64,000 bases of DNA, taken from Vibrio sp. SCSIO 43135 (GTDB lineage: Bacteria; Pseudomonadota; Gammaproteobacteria; Enterobacterales; Vibrionaceae). Positions 35,047 through 44,309 of this stretch are shown here, piece after piece. How positions within the stretch are numbered: position 1 is the first letter of the stretch; the number at the start of each line of letters is the position of its first letter. The position numbers and the translations under genes were made by a program. A model generated the notes under the pieces. It was not told the DNA's origin, searched no databases, and saw nothing but the letters and a program-made list of their open reading frames with translations. The stretch covers positions 372,001 through 436,000 of the forward strand of contig NZ_CP071860.1 of the NCBI RefSeq assembly GCF_023716665.1. Direction: 5' to 3'.

Positions 35047-37092
35047 CTATTTCCCCACGTAGATGACAACCACTTTGTCGTCATTCAGTGTGCGAGAAAA
35101 GACATAAGCTTGTGTGTTAGCAAGCTCAGTATGAATGCCTGCTCCTATAGCGGGATGCCTCTGGCGGAATTGACCTAGCGTTTGCCAATGGTTGAGCAAT
35201 GCTTTTCTCTCATCGTCTAGTTGCCACAGCATGTCTGAACGAGTGCCCTGATGGAAATCATCGGCATATGGGCCAACGTTACGGGCTATTTCATCGCCGT
35301 AGTAGACTTGAATTGCTCCTGGGCTGAGCAGCAAAGCATTGGCGGCATTGCGTTGCATCTCCATAGAGTTGAATCGGCCAAAGAACAGCTCGGTATCGTG
35401 CGATGACATGTAGCTGACAGGGGTGTATCCTGGAGACTCCTGAATAGAATCTGCGTAACTTTGGTAGGTATCAGCCATTTGACTAAAGCAGGCAGCACCT
35501 TTGTCGAGCTTCTTCTGCATGTCAAAGTTGATTAGCGCATCAAACCCGTCGTCGGCATATCGGCTGCGATAGGCTGAATGCCCCCATACTTCACCCATCA
35601 TCCAGAAAGGTAGGCCATTTTGGTCGTTTTGCTGACGCCATTTATCGAGGTTTTCTGAAGCTTGCTGTTTTAAACGCTGCCATACTTCACCTTCAACGTG
35701 CTTGACGGTATCCACTCTAAAACCATCGATACCGAATCGTTTTACCCAATCGGTTTGCCATTCAATCAAGTAGTCTGCAACCGTATAGTCTTCTTTGATG
35801 GTGACGCGTGTTCCCGGGTTATTTAACAACCATTTGGGCGGTGTCACGGTTTGGTTAGACTCTGTTTGAAAATCAGGCAATCCAGCAAGTGTCATTGTGA
35901 TATCACTAGAGCCTGGTTTCGGGTAGTTAGGCAGCCCTGCACGTACCCAATCTGGCCCCCACCAATGTGCCCATTGGGTACTTTGATAATTAATAGCGTC
36001 GTTGTAACTATGCCAGTTTTGCCCAGCTTTTGGCGTCCAGTCTGCCCATTTTTTTGGCATTGCTTGGCTATCGACGACATCGATGCTGTCGAACTGTAAG
36101 TCTGCAAGAGTAGCGTAGCCAGAATGATTGATTACAGCATCGAGCAGCACCTTGATGCCTCGTTTATGCGCTTCGGTTACCAGAGTTTTTAGGTCTTCAT
36201 CGTTACCAAAGTTTTGGTCGATTTTGGTGAAGTCTCTTGTCCAGTATCCGTGATAAGCATAGAACGGGAAGCTGCCGCTGTCGCCGCCGCCAACGAAGCC
36301 ATGGACTTGTTCAACAATTGGGGACAACCAAATGGCATCGGTACCCAAGCTCTGGATGTAGTCGAGTTTTTCGATGACGCCTTTCAAGTCGCCGCCATGG
36401 AATGTACCAATCTCTTCTTTTCCATCTTTTTTACGACCATAACTTTGATCGTTGGTTTTGTCTGCGTTGTGAAACCTATCAACCATAACAAAGTAGATGT
36501 TCGCGCTCTGGTAACTGAATGGTTGAGGAGTCGATTTGAGCGGCTCAAGTAAGACTAACCCGCCACTGTTTGTAGCCGGTTGAATGGTGACTTCTCCGTT
36601 GGTGACAATGGCAGTTTGTTTGCTAAAAGCGTCGATCAATTCTGTTCCATCTGGAAATTGCCCGTGAAGGTCCACAGTGACAGGGCCACCTTGGTAAGTT
36701 TCACATTGTACTGTCGGGATTGGGCGCTTAAATGGCTTATTAGTGCTCTTTTTAGGCTGACGCTTGAAGGTAATGGTTTGATCTTGCTCGTTATATGCAA
36801 AAGAGTAATCACCAGTGAAACGAATTTTGACTGGCAGCTCGGTCGGGCTACCACAGTTAAGCGAGAGGGGTTTACTGAATTTCACTTTTTGCCCAGATGG
36901 TGCTGAACATTTACCTTCTACGCCAGAGATACTTAACGTGTATTGGTCCTTAGTTAACGTAACCACCAATGTTTGGTTGGGGTCTAAAGGAAAATCGCGA
37001 CTGTTCGTGGTGGTTGAGATAGTGAGGTTTGGGGCGGCATGAACAGCCGTGCTAGCGCAGGCCATTGCAAGCAAGAGTCGGGTCAGCTTCAT
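35047..37092 (-). CDS. malS: Periplasmic alpha-amylase (GH13, MalS-like)
   Basis: This enzyme cleaves maltodextrins in the periplasm. The 681-residue product starts with a signal peptide cut after V-H-A, an N-terminal beta-rich domain of about 180 residues, then the GH13 barrel. The four conserved regions are D-A-V-I-N-H, G-F-R-V-D-T-V-K-H (nucleophile Asp near 461), M-M-G-E-V-W (acid Glu) and M-S-S-H-D. A short C-terminal domain ends in V-V-V-I-Y-V-G-K, which looks slightly short. Two MalT-like boxes lie upstream, consistent with maltose-regulon control. Confidence 0.93.
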   Translation of the reverse strand: MKLTRLLLAMACASTAVHAAPNLTISTTTNSRDFPLDPNQTLVVTLTKDQYTLSISGVEGKCSAPSGQKVKFSKPLSLNCGSPTELPVKIRFTGDYSFAYNEQDQTITFKRQPKKSTNKPFKRPIPTVQCETYQGGPVTVDLHGQFPDGTELIDAFSKQTAIVTNGEVTIQPATNSGGLVLLEPLKSTPQPFSYQSANIYFVMVDRFHNADKTNDQSYGRKKDGKEEIGTFHGGDLKGVIEKLDYIQSLGTDAIWLSPIVEQVHGFVGGGDSGSFPFYAYHGYWTRDFTKIDQNFGNDEDLKTLVTEAHKRGIKVLLDAVINHSGYATLADLQFDSIDVVDSQAMPKKWADWTPKAGQNWHSYNDAINYQSTQWAHWWGPDWVRAGLPNYPKPGSSDITMTLAGLPDFQTESNQTVTPPKWLLNNPGTRVTIKEDYTVADYLIEWQTDWVKRFGIDGFRVDTVKHVEGEVWQRLKQQASENLDKWRQQNDQNGLPFWMMGEVWGHSAYRSRYADDGFDALINFDMQKKLDKGAACFSQMADTYQSYADSIQESPGYTPVSYMSSHDTELFFGRFNSMEMQRNAANALLLSPGAIQVYYGDEIARNVGPYADDFHQGTRSDMLWQLDDERKALLNHWQTLGQFRQRHPAIGAGIHTELANTQAYVFSRTLNDDKVVVIYVGK

Positions 37093-37213
37093 ATCAGTCC
37101 TTCGAATTATGTTTATAGTTCTTCGTATCGATCATAAGCAGCTTCTATGGGTTCAACATCATTCCTAAAGTCTACGCCCCAAAGTTTGCGTTCTTTCACA
37201 AAAGCTCACGTAG

Positions 37214-37223
37214 GGGGAGGAGA
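37214..37223 (+). promoter_or_regulatory. Candidate MalT box 1
   Basis: GGGGAGGAGA matches nine of ten positions of the MalT box (GGGGA-K-GAGG). It lies about 120 bp before the malS start in the divergent gap. Confidence 0.5.
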
Positions 37224-37255
37224 CACTGACAAAAAAGAAAGTGTGTTAGGCGTTT

Positions 37256-37265
37256 GGCGAGGAGA
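37256..37265 (+). promoter_or_regulatory. Candidate MalT box 2
   Basis: GGCGAGGAGA matches eight of ten positions of the MalT box. It is 42 bp from box 1 in the same orientation, four helical turns, which favours cooperative binding. Confidence 0.4.
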
Positions 37266-37316
37266 CTCATATAAGTAACAATGCATTGAATAGAGGCTAG
37301 AACGGATGAGGTTAGT

Positions 37317-37937
37317 GTGAGTACACAACTTGGACGCGTAAGGAATAGAAGTCGATGGTTTCGTAAGGCGCGGTTTTTGGGGGCTTTATTCTTATTGTTT
37401 TCAGGTTTGGGTGTTGCTGAAGATTTGACGCCGATGTCATCGCAACAGTTGATGAGCTTGCCAGTAAACTTTGAACATTCTGACTGGTTCGATTGCGGTG
37501 AAAATGAAGGTCAACGTTTTTGCAGTGATCGTATCAGTTACTACAAAGTTCCGGTTTTTGGTGAAGTCGTTTTATCTGAACGTCATGATCTCAACACCAT
37601 TTTGCTGAGTGCAGCGTTTTCTCTCACTAATTACAACGATATCCAATTGAACCTCCGCCGAGATGGCTTTTCATTGCAAAAAGTTGTGAGAGGCCAAGAA
37701 GTGTTTGATGTGCAAGTAGCAATCCAACATCAAGGTGTCGAAGAAACTGATAAAGCATTGGTGCTATTTCTCAACAAAGGAGGAATAGCACAACCCGTTG
37801 AGATGGAATGGCAACGTATTGAGTCATTGAAGCCACTGCAGGTGCAGAGCGCTAAATTCTATAGCGATGGTGAACAAGTCACCCTTAGTTTTACTGCTGA
37901 ACTTCTCGAGGATGACGATTTAAAAACGCAGCCATAG
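37317..37937 (+). CDS. Secreted protein of unknown function (DUF3019-like)
   Basis: The GTG at 37317 has GAGG eight bases upstream; an ATG eleven bases earlier runs into a stop at once. The 206-residue product has a basic start and a hydrophobic segment (FLGALFLLFSGLGVA), so it is probably exported. The mature part is beta-rich, with C-G-E-N-E-G-Q-R-F-C as a possible disulfide pair. I do not recognise its function with certainty. It is divergent from malS, and its 3' end overlaps the convergent HTH gene by 47 bases. Confidence 0.7.
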   Translation: MSTQLGRVRNRSRWFRKARFLGALFLLFSGLGVAEDLTPMSSQQLMSLPVNFEHSDWFDCGENEGQRFCSDRISYYKVPVFGEVVLSERHDLNTILLSAAFSLTNYNDIQLNLRRDGFSLQKVVRGQEVFDVQVAIQHQGVEETDKALVLFLNKGGIAQPVEMEWQRIESLKPLQVQSAKFYSDGEQVTLSFTAELLEDDDLKTQP

Positions 37938-38292
37938 CCGCTTCATCTAAATAGCCATCGGATTTTTTGTGGGCGCGTAAATATTGGTAGCCAGACACAA
38001 TCAAACGGTGTTGTTCTTCGTCTTCGAGTTCTTGCTGAGTGACGAAACGAAACGCAGCCTTATACGCATCCATATCAACCACTTCAGCCCTACGATATAA
38101 ATACCCGCAGCCGGTCGCTAACCATTCTAAAGAGCAATTCGCGCGCAGGGCAATTTGATTGGCTTTCGCTAAACTTGGCTCACTTCCTTTTAGGTATTTT
38201 CGGATCAATGCTTCAGAAAGATCCACTCGGCGAGCAAATCCGCTGATGCTTTCTTCACCAATTAATTCTTTTAAACGTGCAGCAAAACTCAT
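37891..38292 (-). CDS. HTH (CI-repressor-like) DNA-binding protein
   Basis: The 133-residue protein has an N-terminal helix-turn-helix of the phage CI/XRE type: R-L-K-E-L-I-G, I-S-G-F-A-R-R-V-D-L-S-E-A-L-I-R-K-Y-L-K-G and C-S-L-E-W-L-A-T-G-C-G-Y-L. The C-terminal part is helical and acidic with no LexA-like protease residues visible. It overlaps the 3' end of the preceding convergent gene by 47 bases and is divergent from the aldo/keto reductase gene across about 96 bp, which it may control. Confidence 0.88.
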   Translation of the reverse strand: MSFAARLKELIGEESISGFARRVDLSEALIRKYLKGSEPSLAKANQIALRANCSLEWLATGCGYLYRRAEVVDMDAYKAAFRFVTQQELEDEEQHRLIVSGYQYLRAHKKSDGYLDEAAMAAFLNRHPREVQQ

Positions 38293-38388
38293 TTTTCGTA
38301 CTCCAGTTCGAGTTACTGGCTAGTATACGTTGAGAGGCAGGGTAAACAAGCATACTCTGTGGGCAGATTAATTGACGGAGAGAAATCC

Positions 38389-39297
38389 ATGGTAGCAAAA
38401 GTGACAATGGCTCAACAGGGGCCAGAGTTTTCCGAGCTAGTGCAAGGGTATTGGCGTTTAGCTGAGTGGGGCATGACCCCTCAACAGCGACTGACTTTTT
38501 TGAAACAGCATATTGAACTAGGAGTCACAACCGTCGACCATGCCGATATTTATGGTGGTTATGAGTGTGAAAAGCTGTTCGGTGAAGGTTTAGCGTTAGA
38601 TAAAAGTGTCCGTGACCAAATTGAAATCGTGACCAAGTGCGATATTAACTTGTGTGGTGACAAAACGCCTGAGCGTAAGATCAACCATTACGATACGAGC
38701 GCGGCGCACATTTATCAATCGGTGAACAACTCTCTTGAGCGTTTGGGGGTTGATGAGATTGATGTGCTGCTGATTCATCGTCCAGATGCACTTATGGATG
38801 CAGACGAAGTAGCTGAGGCTTTCTCTGAGTTGCACAAAGTCGGCAAAGTGAAGCATTTTGGTGTGTCTAACTTTACTCCGCGTCAGTTTGAATTGCTTCA
38901 ATCTCGCCTAGGTAAACCGCTTGTGACCAACCAAGTGGAAATCAACCCACTGAACTTCGATGTTGTTCATGATGGCACACTCGATCAGTTACAAATGCAA
39001 CGTACTCGTCCTATGGCTTGGTCATGCCTAGGTGGTGGCAGCATTTTCTCTGGCGACACTGAGCAGGCGAAGAGTGTTCGTGATCAACTGGAAGCTATCC
39101 GCCAAGAAGTAGGTGCAGCAAGCATTGACCAAGTGATATACGCGTGGGTACGTCGCTTGCCTTCTAAGCCGTTACCTATCATTGGGTCGGGCAAAATCGA
39201 GCGTGTGCAGACCGCTGTCGACGCGTTGAATATCGAGTTGACTCGCGAGCAATGGTACCGAGTTTGGGTGGCGTCTAAAGGCCATGGTGTGCCATAG
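38389..39297 (+). CDS. Aldo/keto reductase (YdhF-like)
   Basis: The ATG at 38389 follows GGAG eight bases upstream. The 302-residue NADPH-dependent oxidoreductase has the barrel marks V-D-H-A-D-I-Y-G-G-Y (catalytic Asp and Tyr), V-T-K-C-D-I-N (catalytic Lys), L-L-I-H-R-P-D-A (His) and G-V-S-N-F-T-P-R-Q. Later parts include N-Q-V-E-I-N-P-L and P-I-I-G-S-G-K. The overall pattern resembles YdhF-type reductases; the natural substrate is unknown. A terminator follows. Confidence 0.95.
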   Translation: MVAKVTMAQQGPEFSELVQGYWRLAEWGMTPQQRLTFLKQHIELGVTTVDHADIYGGYECEKLFGEGLALDKSVRDQIEIVTKCDINLCGDKTPERKINHYDTSAAHIYQSVNNSLERLGVDEIDVLLIHRPDALMDADEVAEAFSELHKVGKVKHFGVSNFTPRQFELLQSRLGKPLVTNQVEINPLNFDVVHDGTLDQLQMQRTRPMAWSCLGGGSIFSGDTEQAKSVRDQLEAIRQEVGAASIDQVIYAWVRRLPSKPLPIIGSGKIERVQTAVDALNIELTREQWYRVWVASKGHGVP

Positions 39298-39320
39298 GAA
39301 TTAGCAAGTAATATCTCTAA

Positions 39321-39351
39321 AGAGCCAACGTAAACACGTTGGCTCTTTTTG
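39321..39351 (+). terminator. Terminator of the aldo/keto reductase gene
   Basis: A perfect 10-bp stem (AGAGCCAACG/CGTTGGCTCT) with a six-base loop is followed by T5. Confidence 0.92.
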
Positions 39352-39553
39352 TTTCCTCGGTCTCGTCTTAAATAAGGTTGACCACCTTCTATCTTCAACT
39401 TTTCACCGTCAGGTAACGGCTGAATCACCCCATTGCCATTCACGACGCAATATAACCATTCACTCCACGGAAATACCGTTTGTCGCATAGTCCTGCAGGC
39501 TAGGATAAAGCACCGTAACCTTTCAACATCAGCCAAATGAAAGGGACGACATC

Positions 39554-40198
39554 ATGAAAGTATTTAAGCTAGCGACACTATTCTCTTTAACTGTTCTAGC
39601 CAGTGCACAAGTACTGGCAGTGCCATCGGAAGCCACCATTAGTCAATATAACCTCGCCGCAGAAGGTGATGAAGATAAGGTAGAAGTTGTTTACGAGCAG
39701 CTTCAACAGCAGGTTGCTGAGCAGGGAGCCGATGCGCTTAGCCTAGTGTATTTGGGAAGTACGCAGACTCTTATGGGCCGTGATGCATTTATGCCTTGGA
39801 CCAAGATGAAGCACACTGAGCAGGGCCTAGCTACTATTTCCAAAGGATTGGCACTCATGGCTGACTCAAATATCCCACTTCAAGAGCAGCTAATACGTCA
39901 GGGGCTGCCGGAAACCTTGTTAGCTAAAGCTATCGCCGCGACCACGTTTACCTCATTACCGGACATGTTTAATCACTTTGAACGAGGTTACGACTTATAT
40001 CTAGAATTGCTGAGCGATGAGACGTTTACATCGCAAGACTACGACGTGATTTCTTGGATCTATGTTTATGCCATTAAAGCTTCGTTGAGGGCGGAGGACA
40101 CATCTCAAGCCAAAGCATGGCTGAAAGATATGCAGGCTAGAAACTCCCAGCATCCAATGACGCTTCAAGCTCAAGCCCTTATTGATAAAGCGGCTTAA
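39554..40198 (+). CDS. Periplasmic helical (TPR-like) protein, first gene of a Lol-like operon
   Basis: The 214-residue protein starts with a clear signal peptide (MKVFKLATLFSLTVLASAQVL cut after V-L-A). The mature part is helical with helix-pair repeats (about 30-75, 80-130, 135-210) that look TPR-like, including Y-L-G-S-T-Q-T-L-M and A-W-L-K-D-M-Q-A-R-N. I do not recognise a family. It lies nine bases before the ATPase gene, so it is likely a periplasmic part of the same system. Confidence 0.7.
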   Translation: MKVFKLATLFSLTVLASAQVLAVPSEATISQYNLAAEGDEDKVEVVYEQLQQQVAEQGADALSLVYLGSTQTLMGRDAFMPWTKMKHTEQGLATISKGLALMADSNIPLQEQLIRQGLPETLLAKAIAATTFTSLPDMFNHFERGYDLYLELLSDETFTSQDYDVISWIYVYAIKASLRAEDTSQAKAWLKDMQARNSQHPMTLQAQALIDKAA

Positions 40199-40207
40199 GG
40201 AGGCGTT

Positions 40208-40903
40208 ATGTTGAAATTCAAAGACATTTCCAAGTGCTACTTACTCGGTGTTCAACAAGTTATGGCACTGCAGGGCGTCAGTGGTGATATTAAGCAAGGT
40301 GAAATGGTGGCGCTATGTGGCCCATCTGGTTCTGGAAAAAGTACGTTGCTCAATGTTCTTGGCTTACTGGATATGGATTATCAAGGCGAAGTGCGTACAT
40401 CAAGCGGAGAAAACTATCCCAAAGATGCGTATCTGGCTGCATTGTGGCGTCGTTCAAGGCTGGGCTTTGTATTTCAGAAGTTCAATCTTGTTCCAGTGAT
40501 GAGTGCTTGGGAAAACGTTGCTTATCCACTCATGCTGAACGGCTACAGTAGGCAAGATCAAAAACGGTTGGCGACAGAGATTCTAGTAAAAGTTGGATTA
40601 GAAGCGTTCGTTGACCACAGACCGGACAATTTATCTGGTGGGCAGCAACAGCGTGTTGCGATTGCGAGAGCATTAGTACATCAACCAGAAATGGTGATTG
40701 CCGATGAACCGACTGCGAGCCTAGACAGCAAAACGGCAGAATTAGTTATAGAGCTAATGAAAACATTGGGCCATGAAATGGGGACCACCTTCATTGTGGC
40801 AACGCATGACTCAAGAATGGCAGCTCACTGTGACAGGGTAATTGAGTTAGTCGATGGACAGCTAGCCAAAGACAATACGGAGGTAGTCAAATGGGCAAGT
40901 TAA
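40208..40903 (+). CDS. LolD/MacB-like ABC transporter ATP-binding protein
   Basis: The 231-residue ATPase has Walker [11 protein letters not shown]-loop F-V-F-Q-K-F-N-L-V-P, signature L-S-G-G-Q-Q-Q-R, Walker B M-V-I-A-D-E-P-T and switch A-T-H-D-S. The sequence V-M-S-A-W-E-N-V after the Q-loop is typical of the LolD/MacB/FtsE group that powers mechanotransmission rather than transport across a pore. It overlaps the permease gene by 13 bases. The cargo is unknown. Confidence 0.95.
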   Translation: MLKFKDISKCYLLGVQQVMALQGVSGDIKQGEMVALCGPSGSGKSTLLNVLGLLDMDYQGEVRTSSGENYPKDAYLAALWRRSRLGFVFQKFNLVPVMSAWENVAYPLMLNGYSRQDQKRLATEILVKVGLEAFVDHRPDNLSGGQQQRVAIARALVHQPEMVIADEPTASLDSKTAELVIELMKTLGHEMGTTFIVATHDSRMAAHCDRVIELVDGQLAKDNTEVVKWAS

Positions 40904-42165
40904 CTTTTCTCGCAAGCTGGGCATTGTCGTTACGAATTGCATTTTTGAACTTGAAGCGTAACGGGCGCCGCAGTGTGTTATCGATATTAATCATAGCGAT
41001 CGCAGTATTTGCACTGACTGCTGCAGGTGGCTTTGGCCTGTATACCTATGATTCATTGAAAGAGTCGACCGCACGAGACACAGGCCATTTAACGCTAAGC
41101 CAACCGGGGTTTTTTGAACAGGACGAAGAAATGCCATTGGCCAATGGGTTAGCAAAAACAGAAGAGCTAACCAAGTTTCTATTAGGTAGTGATGCAGTTC
41201 GTGGTGTACAGCCAAGAATTGAATTCACGGGGTTGGTCTCTAATGGAAACAAATCGACCATTTTTGTCGGAACTGGTGTCAACGAACGTGAGTTTGACAT
41301 GAAAGGCCCGTTTTTGGATGTTCGTTCGGGACGAACACTGTCTAATATCCATTCATCTCGCTATGACCCAGCTGAGCCTGAAGTGATGCTGGGTGTTGAC
41401 CTTGCGCGCAATCTCAATGTTGGCATTGGTGACTGGGTGACGCTACTGGCTACAACCAGTGATGGTGCTTTGAATGCGTTTGATTTCCAAGTACGCGGTA
41501 TCTATTCCACAGGTGTACCTGAGTTGGATAAACGTCAGCTATACATTCATATTCAATCGGCACAAGATTTACTCGCAACCAACAAAGTGAGCACTTTGTC
41601 GATCTTCTTATTTGATACACCACAGACAGAAGCGGTGCAGGCATGGGTAGAGCAACTGCTGTCTGGAATGACACTGCCTCAACCTATCGAGGTAACACCT
41701 TGGCAAGATAGGGCATTTTTCTATACCAAGGTTAAAGATCTTTATGACCGTATCTTTGGCATCATGGGAGCTGTCATGGCGTTGGTGGTCTTTGTCGCTT
41801 TGTTTAATACCATGACAATGTCGGTGACGGAGCGAACTCGAGAGATAGGTACATTGTCAGCGTTAGGGACTTACCCGAATGAAATCGTACTTGGTTTTAT
41901 GCGTGAAGCGGGATTGCTTGCTCTGATTGGTGCGGCTTTCGGCGGCATATTGACTGCACTAACTTCGGTTTTACTACTTGTTATGGATGTTCAGATGCCA
42001 CCTCCTCCAGGCAGAACGGATGGCTACCCACTGAATATCTATTTTTCCTTCGAACTCCTGGCATACAGCTTTGTTGGTGTTGTCGCGATTTGTGTTGTGG
42101 CCGCGTGGTTATCTGCTCGCAAAGGCGTGAACAAGCCGATTACCGAAGCGCTGATTTATGTTTAA
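40891..42165 (+). CDS. FtsX/MacB-like ABC transporter permease
   Basis: The 424-residue protein has one N-terminal transmembrane helix (S-V-L-S-I-L-I-I-A-I-A-V-F-A-L), a periplasmic domain of about 230 residues of the MacB-PCD type, and three C-terminal helices with the family stretch M-T-M-S-V-T-E-R-T-R-E-I-G-T-L. This is the four-helix type VII ABC layout of LolC/E and MacB, suited to lipoprotein or hydrophobic cargo handling. It overlaps the ATPase gene by 13 bases and is followed closely by the LolA-like gene. Confidence 0.95.
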   Translation: MGKLTFLASWALSLRIAFLNLKRNGRRSVLSILIIAIAVFALTAAGGFGLYTYDSLKESTARDTGHLTLSQPGFFEQDEEMPLANGLAKTEELTKFLLGSDAVRGVQPRIEFTGLVSNGNKSTIFVGTGVNEREFDMKGPFLDVRSGRTLSNIHSSRYDPAEPEVMLGVDLARNLNVGIGDWVTLLATTSDGALNAFDFQVRGIYSTGVPELDKRQLYIHIQSAQDLLATNKVSTLSIFLFDTPQTEAVQAWVEQLLSGMTLPQPIEVTPWQDRAFFYTKVKDLYDRIFGIMGAVMALVVFVALFNTMTMSVTERTREIGTLSALGTYPNEIVLGFMREAGLLALIGAAFGGILTALTSVLLLVMDVQMPPPPGRTDGYPLNIYFSFELLAYSFVGVVAICVVAAWLSARKGVNKPITEALIYV

Positions 42166-42184
42166 CCGACAAGAGGACAAAGCA

Positions 42185-42946
42185 ATGCGACAAATGATTA
42201 ACACGTGGTTAGCGATGGGATTGATGGCGTTGTCTGGCATGTCTTATGGTCAGAGTAATGCTCAGCAAATGGTGATCAACGCAGACAACTACCGACTTGA
42301 TTCAGCTTCTTCAAAAGTAGTGTCTCTGGTTAAACTTTATGAGCACGATGAGTTGGATAAAACCAGAGCATACAACGTTTATACACGGCCCAATAGAGAA
42401 TCCTTAGTGGTGTTTAAATCCCAAGTTGAAGCGGGTCAAAAGATGCTCATGCTGGGTGATAACTATTGGTTGCTAATGCCTAAAAGTCGCCGTCCGATTC
42501 GTATTACCCCGATGCAGAAGCTGCTCGGTGAGGCATCGGTTGGAGACATTTCAACCTTAACGTGGAGCGACGACTATCAACCCAAATTGATAACACAGCA
42601 AGACGTAGAGTTAGAAAACGAGCAGAAGGTTGTGACAAATAAACTTGAGCTTACCGCAAAAACCAATGGGGCGAGTTATCAGCGAATCGAGTTATGGCTT
42701 GATGCCAGCGACGACTTCCCAGTTAAAGCAAACTTGTACTTAAGGTCAGGTAAGCTCGCGAAACAAGCTTGGTTTCAACTAGGCGAAAGAGAAGGCAAGC
42801 AACGTGTAGTGGCTATGACGTTACTCGATCGTATTCAACCAGCGAAGAAAACGGTGATTGAATATCAATCCATCACACCAGAAGAGTTATCGGAAAAATA
42901 TTACAACCCAGCCTATCTAACACGAAACTCGGTGTCGGGACTGTAG
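42185..42946 (+). CDS. LolA-like outer-membrane lipoprotein-sorting protein
   Basis: The ATG at 42185 has GAGGA eight bases upstream and opens a signal peptide ending S-Y-G-Q-S. The 253-residue product reads as the LolA/LolB-like curved sheet (PF17131 type): V-S-L-V-K-L-Y, R-E-S-L-V-V-F-K-S, G-D-N-Y-W-L-L-M-P-K-S-R-R-P-I-R-I and P-V-K-A-N-L-Y. Such proteins usually shuttle lipid-modified or hydrophobic molecules between membranes. It fits between the permease and the outer-membrane protein. The 27-base extension to 42158 lacks a signal-like start. Confidence 0.85.
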   Translation: MRQMINTWLAMGLMALSGMSYGQSNAQQMVINADNYRLDSASSKVVSLVKLYEHDELDKTRAYNVYTRPNRESLVVFKSQVEAGQKMLMLGDNYWLLMPKSRRPIRITPMQKLLGEASVGDISTLTWSDDYQPKLITQQDVELENEQKVVTNKLELTAKTNGASYQRIELWLDASDDFPVKANLYLRSGKLAKQAWFQLGEREGKQRVVAMTLLDRIQPAKKTVIEYQSITPEELSEKYYNPAYLTRNSVSGL

Positions 42947-42974
42947 GTTGATTGGTAGGTAAAGGACTGCAGTA

Positions 42975-44309
42975 ATGACAAAAATCGATAGTGATTCGAG
43001 GGAAGTAATGAGTGGTAAATCGATCAGCCGAATCACACAAGGTCCAAGGGTTTTTCTGCTGGGGCTACTGGTCACACAAAACGCTGTTGCTAGCGAACTT
43101 TCGTTTGATTGGGATTGGATGGTAAGCAGTGGCATAGCCGCTCATAGAAGCTCGGTTTGGTTTGAAGAGCCGCAGCAAAACCAGACAAACTCAGTAGATG
43201 TCCTTTTGGATGTTCAAGTAGGTTGGCAGGGTTGGACTGGCTTGTTTGCAGCGAAAGGAACAGATGTTTATAGCTCAGACGCCGCTCGCTCCTTTGATGG
43301 GGAACTGATAGTGCAAGAGCTGTTTTGGCAAGGTAGCCCTGCTTGGTTTGATAATGCGGTTGATTTGACGGTAGGTAAGGTCCGCTTAGATTGGGGTGTT
43401 GGTTATGGCTATCGCCCACTAGACATATTCAAACCGTATCGACGTAATCCTGTTGGTATTCAAGTAGAAGAAGGGGCTGGGACCCTAATGACATCATACT
43501 TTGACGAGTACGGAGAGTGGAGCTTAGTGTACACCGATTCTTCTTGGAACTCGCAACAGGGGAGTGAGCTAGAAGAACGATCCGAACAACAAGGGATTGG
43601 CATCCGGCGTTATCTTTTAGCGGGTGATACAGAATGGCAAGGCTTAGCTTACTATGATGATGTACGCGATGGAGTGCTTGGTGGATCAGTAGTGACCGTG
43701 TTGAGCCATGCTTGGGAAATTCATGCATCAATGTTGTGGCAAAACAAATATTTGAGCTATGAGCAAGGTTACGACTTTGAACCCGTGGAGCTAAGTGATG
43801 AGCGCTTAGATCATGGGTATCAAGCATTGGTTGGCCTTAACTGGGCGGACACCATTGGCCAGAACATCATTGTCGAATACTGGTATGACAGTCGAAGTTG
43901 GGACAAATCGGACTGGAGTAACGCTTATCAGAGAGCGCTTAATCTATCGTCTTATCCGACGAGCTCCGAGTTAGCGTTGTCGTATGCACAAGGTTTGAAT
44001 CATGCCAATTTGGTTGCGCACAACATTATGATGCATTGGTCCTTAGATTCGAGTAGCTGGAGTCATTGGGAATGGAGCAAAGAATGGTTGTGGCTAGGTA
44101 ATTTAGAACCGACATTCGACTTTTTGTATTCACCACAAGATGGCGGGCTTATCGCAACGCAGTGGCTGAATTACACTGCCTACGACTCTGGTCAATCTTC
44201 TTTTAATGTGGAGCTTGCTGCGCGATTTATGACCGGGAGCAAAGATTCTGTGTATGCAAATTTGTCGGATAAGCATATGATTCTACTAAATCTGAAAGGG
44301 AAGTTCTGA
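42975..44309 (+). CDS. Putative outer-membrane beta-barrel protein of the Lol-like operon
   Basis: The 444-residue protein has a signal peptide ending N-A-V-A-S and alternating aromatic-rich strands through to L-L-N-L-K-G-K-F, a terminal phenylalanine as in outer-membrane barrels. W-D-W, Y-W-Y-D and W-S-H-W-E-W stretches fit membrane girdles. Function is not recognised; it may accept what the LolA-like protein carries. Two starts are possible: 42975 (AAAGGA upstream) and 43008 (GAGGG five bases upstream, shorter signal). Confidence 0.75.
   Translation: MTKIDSDSREVMSGKSISRITQGPRVFLLGLLVTQNAVASELSFDWDWMVSSGIAAHRSSVWFEEPQQNQTNSVDVLLDVQVGWQGWTGLFAAKGTDVYSSDAARSFDGELIVQELFWQGSPAWFDNAVDLTVGKVRLDWGVGYGYRPLDIFKPYRRNPVGIQVEEGAGTLMTSYFDEYGEWSLVYTDSSWNSQQGSELEERSEQQGIGIRRYLLAGDTEWQGLAYYDDVRDGVLGGSVVTVLSHAWEIHASMLWQNKYLSYEQGYDFEPVELSDERLDHGYQALVGLNWADTIGQNIIVEYWYDSRSWDKSDWSNAYQRALNLSSYPTSSELALSYAQGLNHANLVAHNIMMHWSLDSSSWSHWEWSKEWLWLGNLEPTFDFLYSPQDGGLIATQWLNYTAYDSGQSSFNVELAARFMTGSKDSVYANLSDKHMILLNLKGKF

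Noticed and set aside
39084..39536. 150-codon open frame on the minus strand
   Set aside because: It runs antisense to the end of the aldo/keto reductase gene and its terminator, has no ribosome site and its product has no recognisable composition. The plus-strand gene is clearly real.
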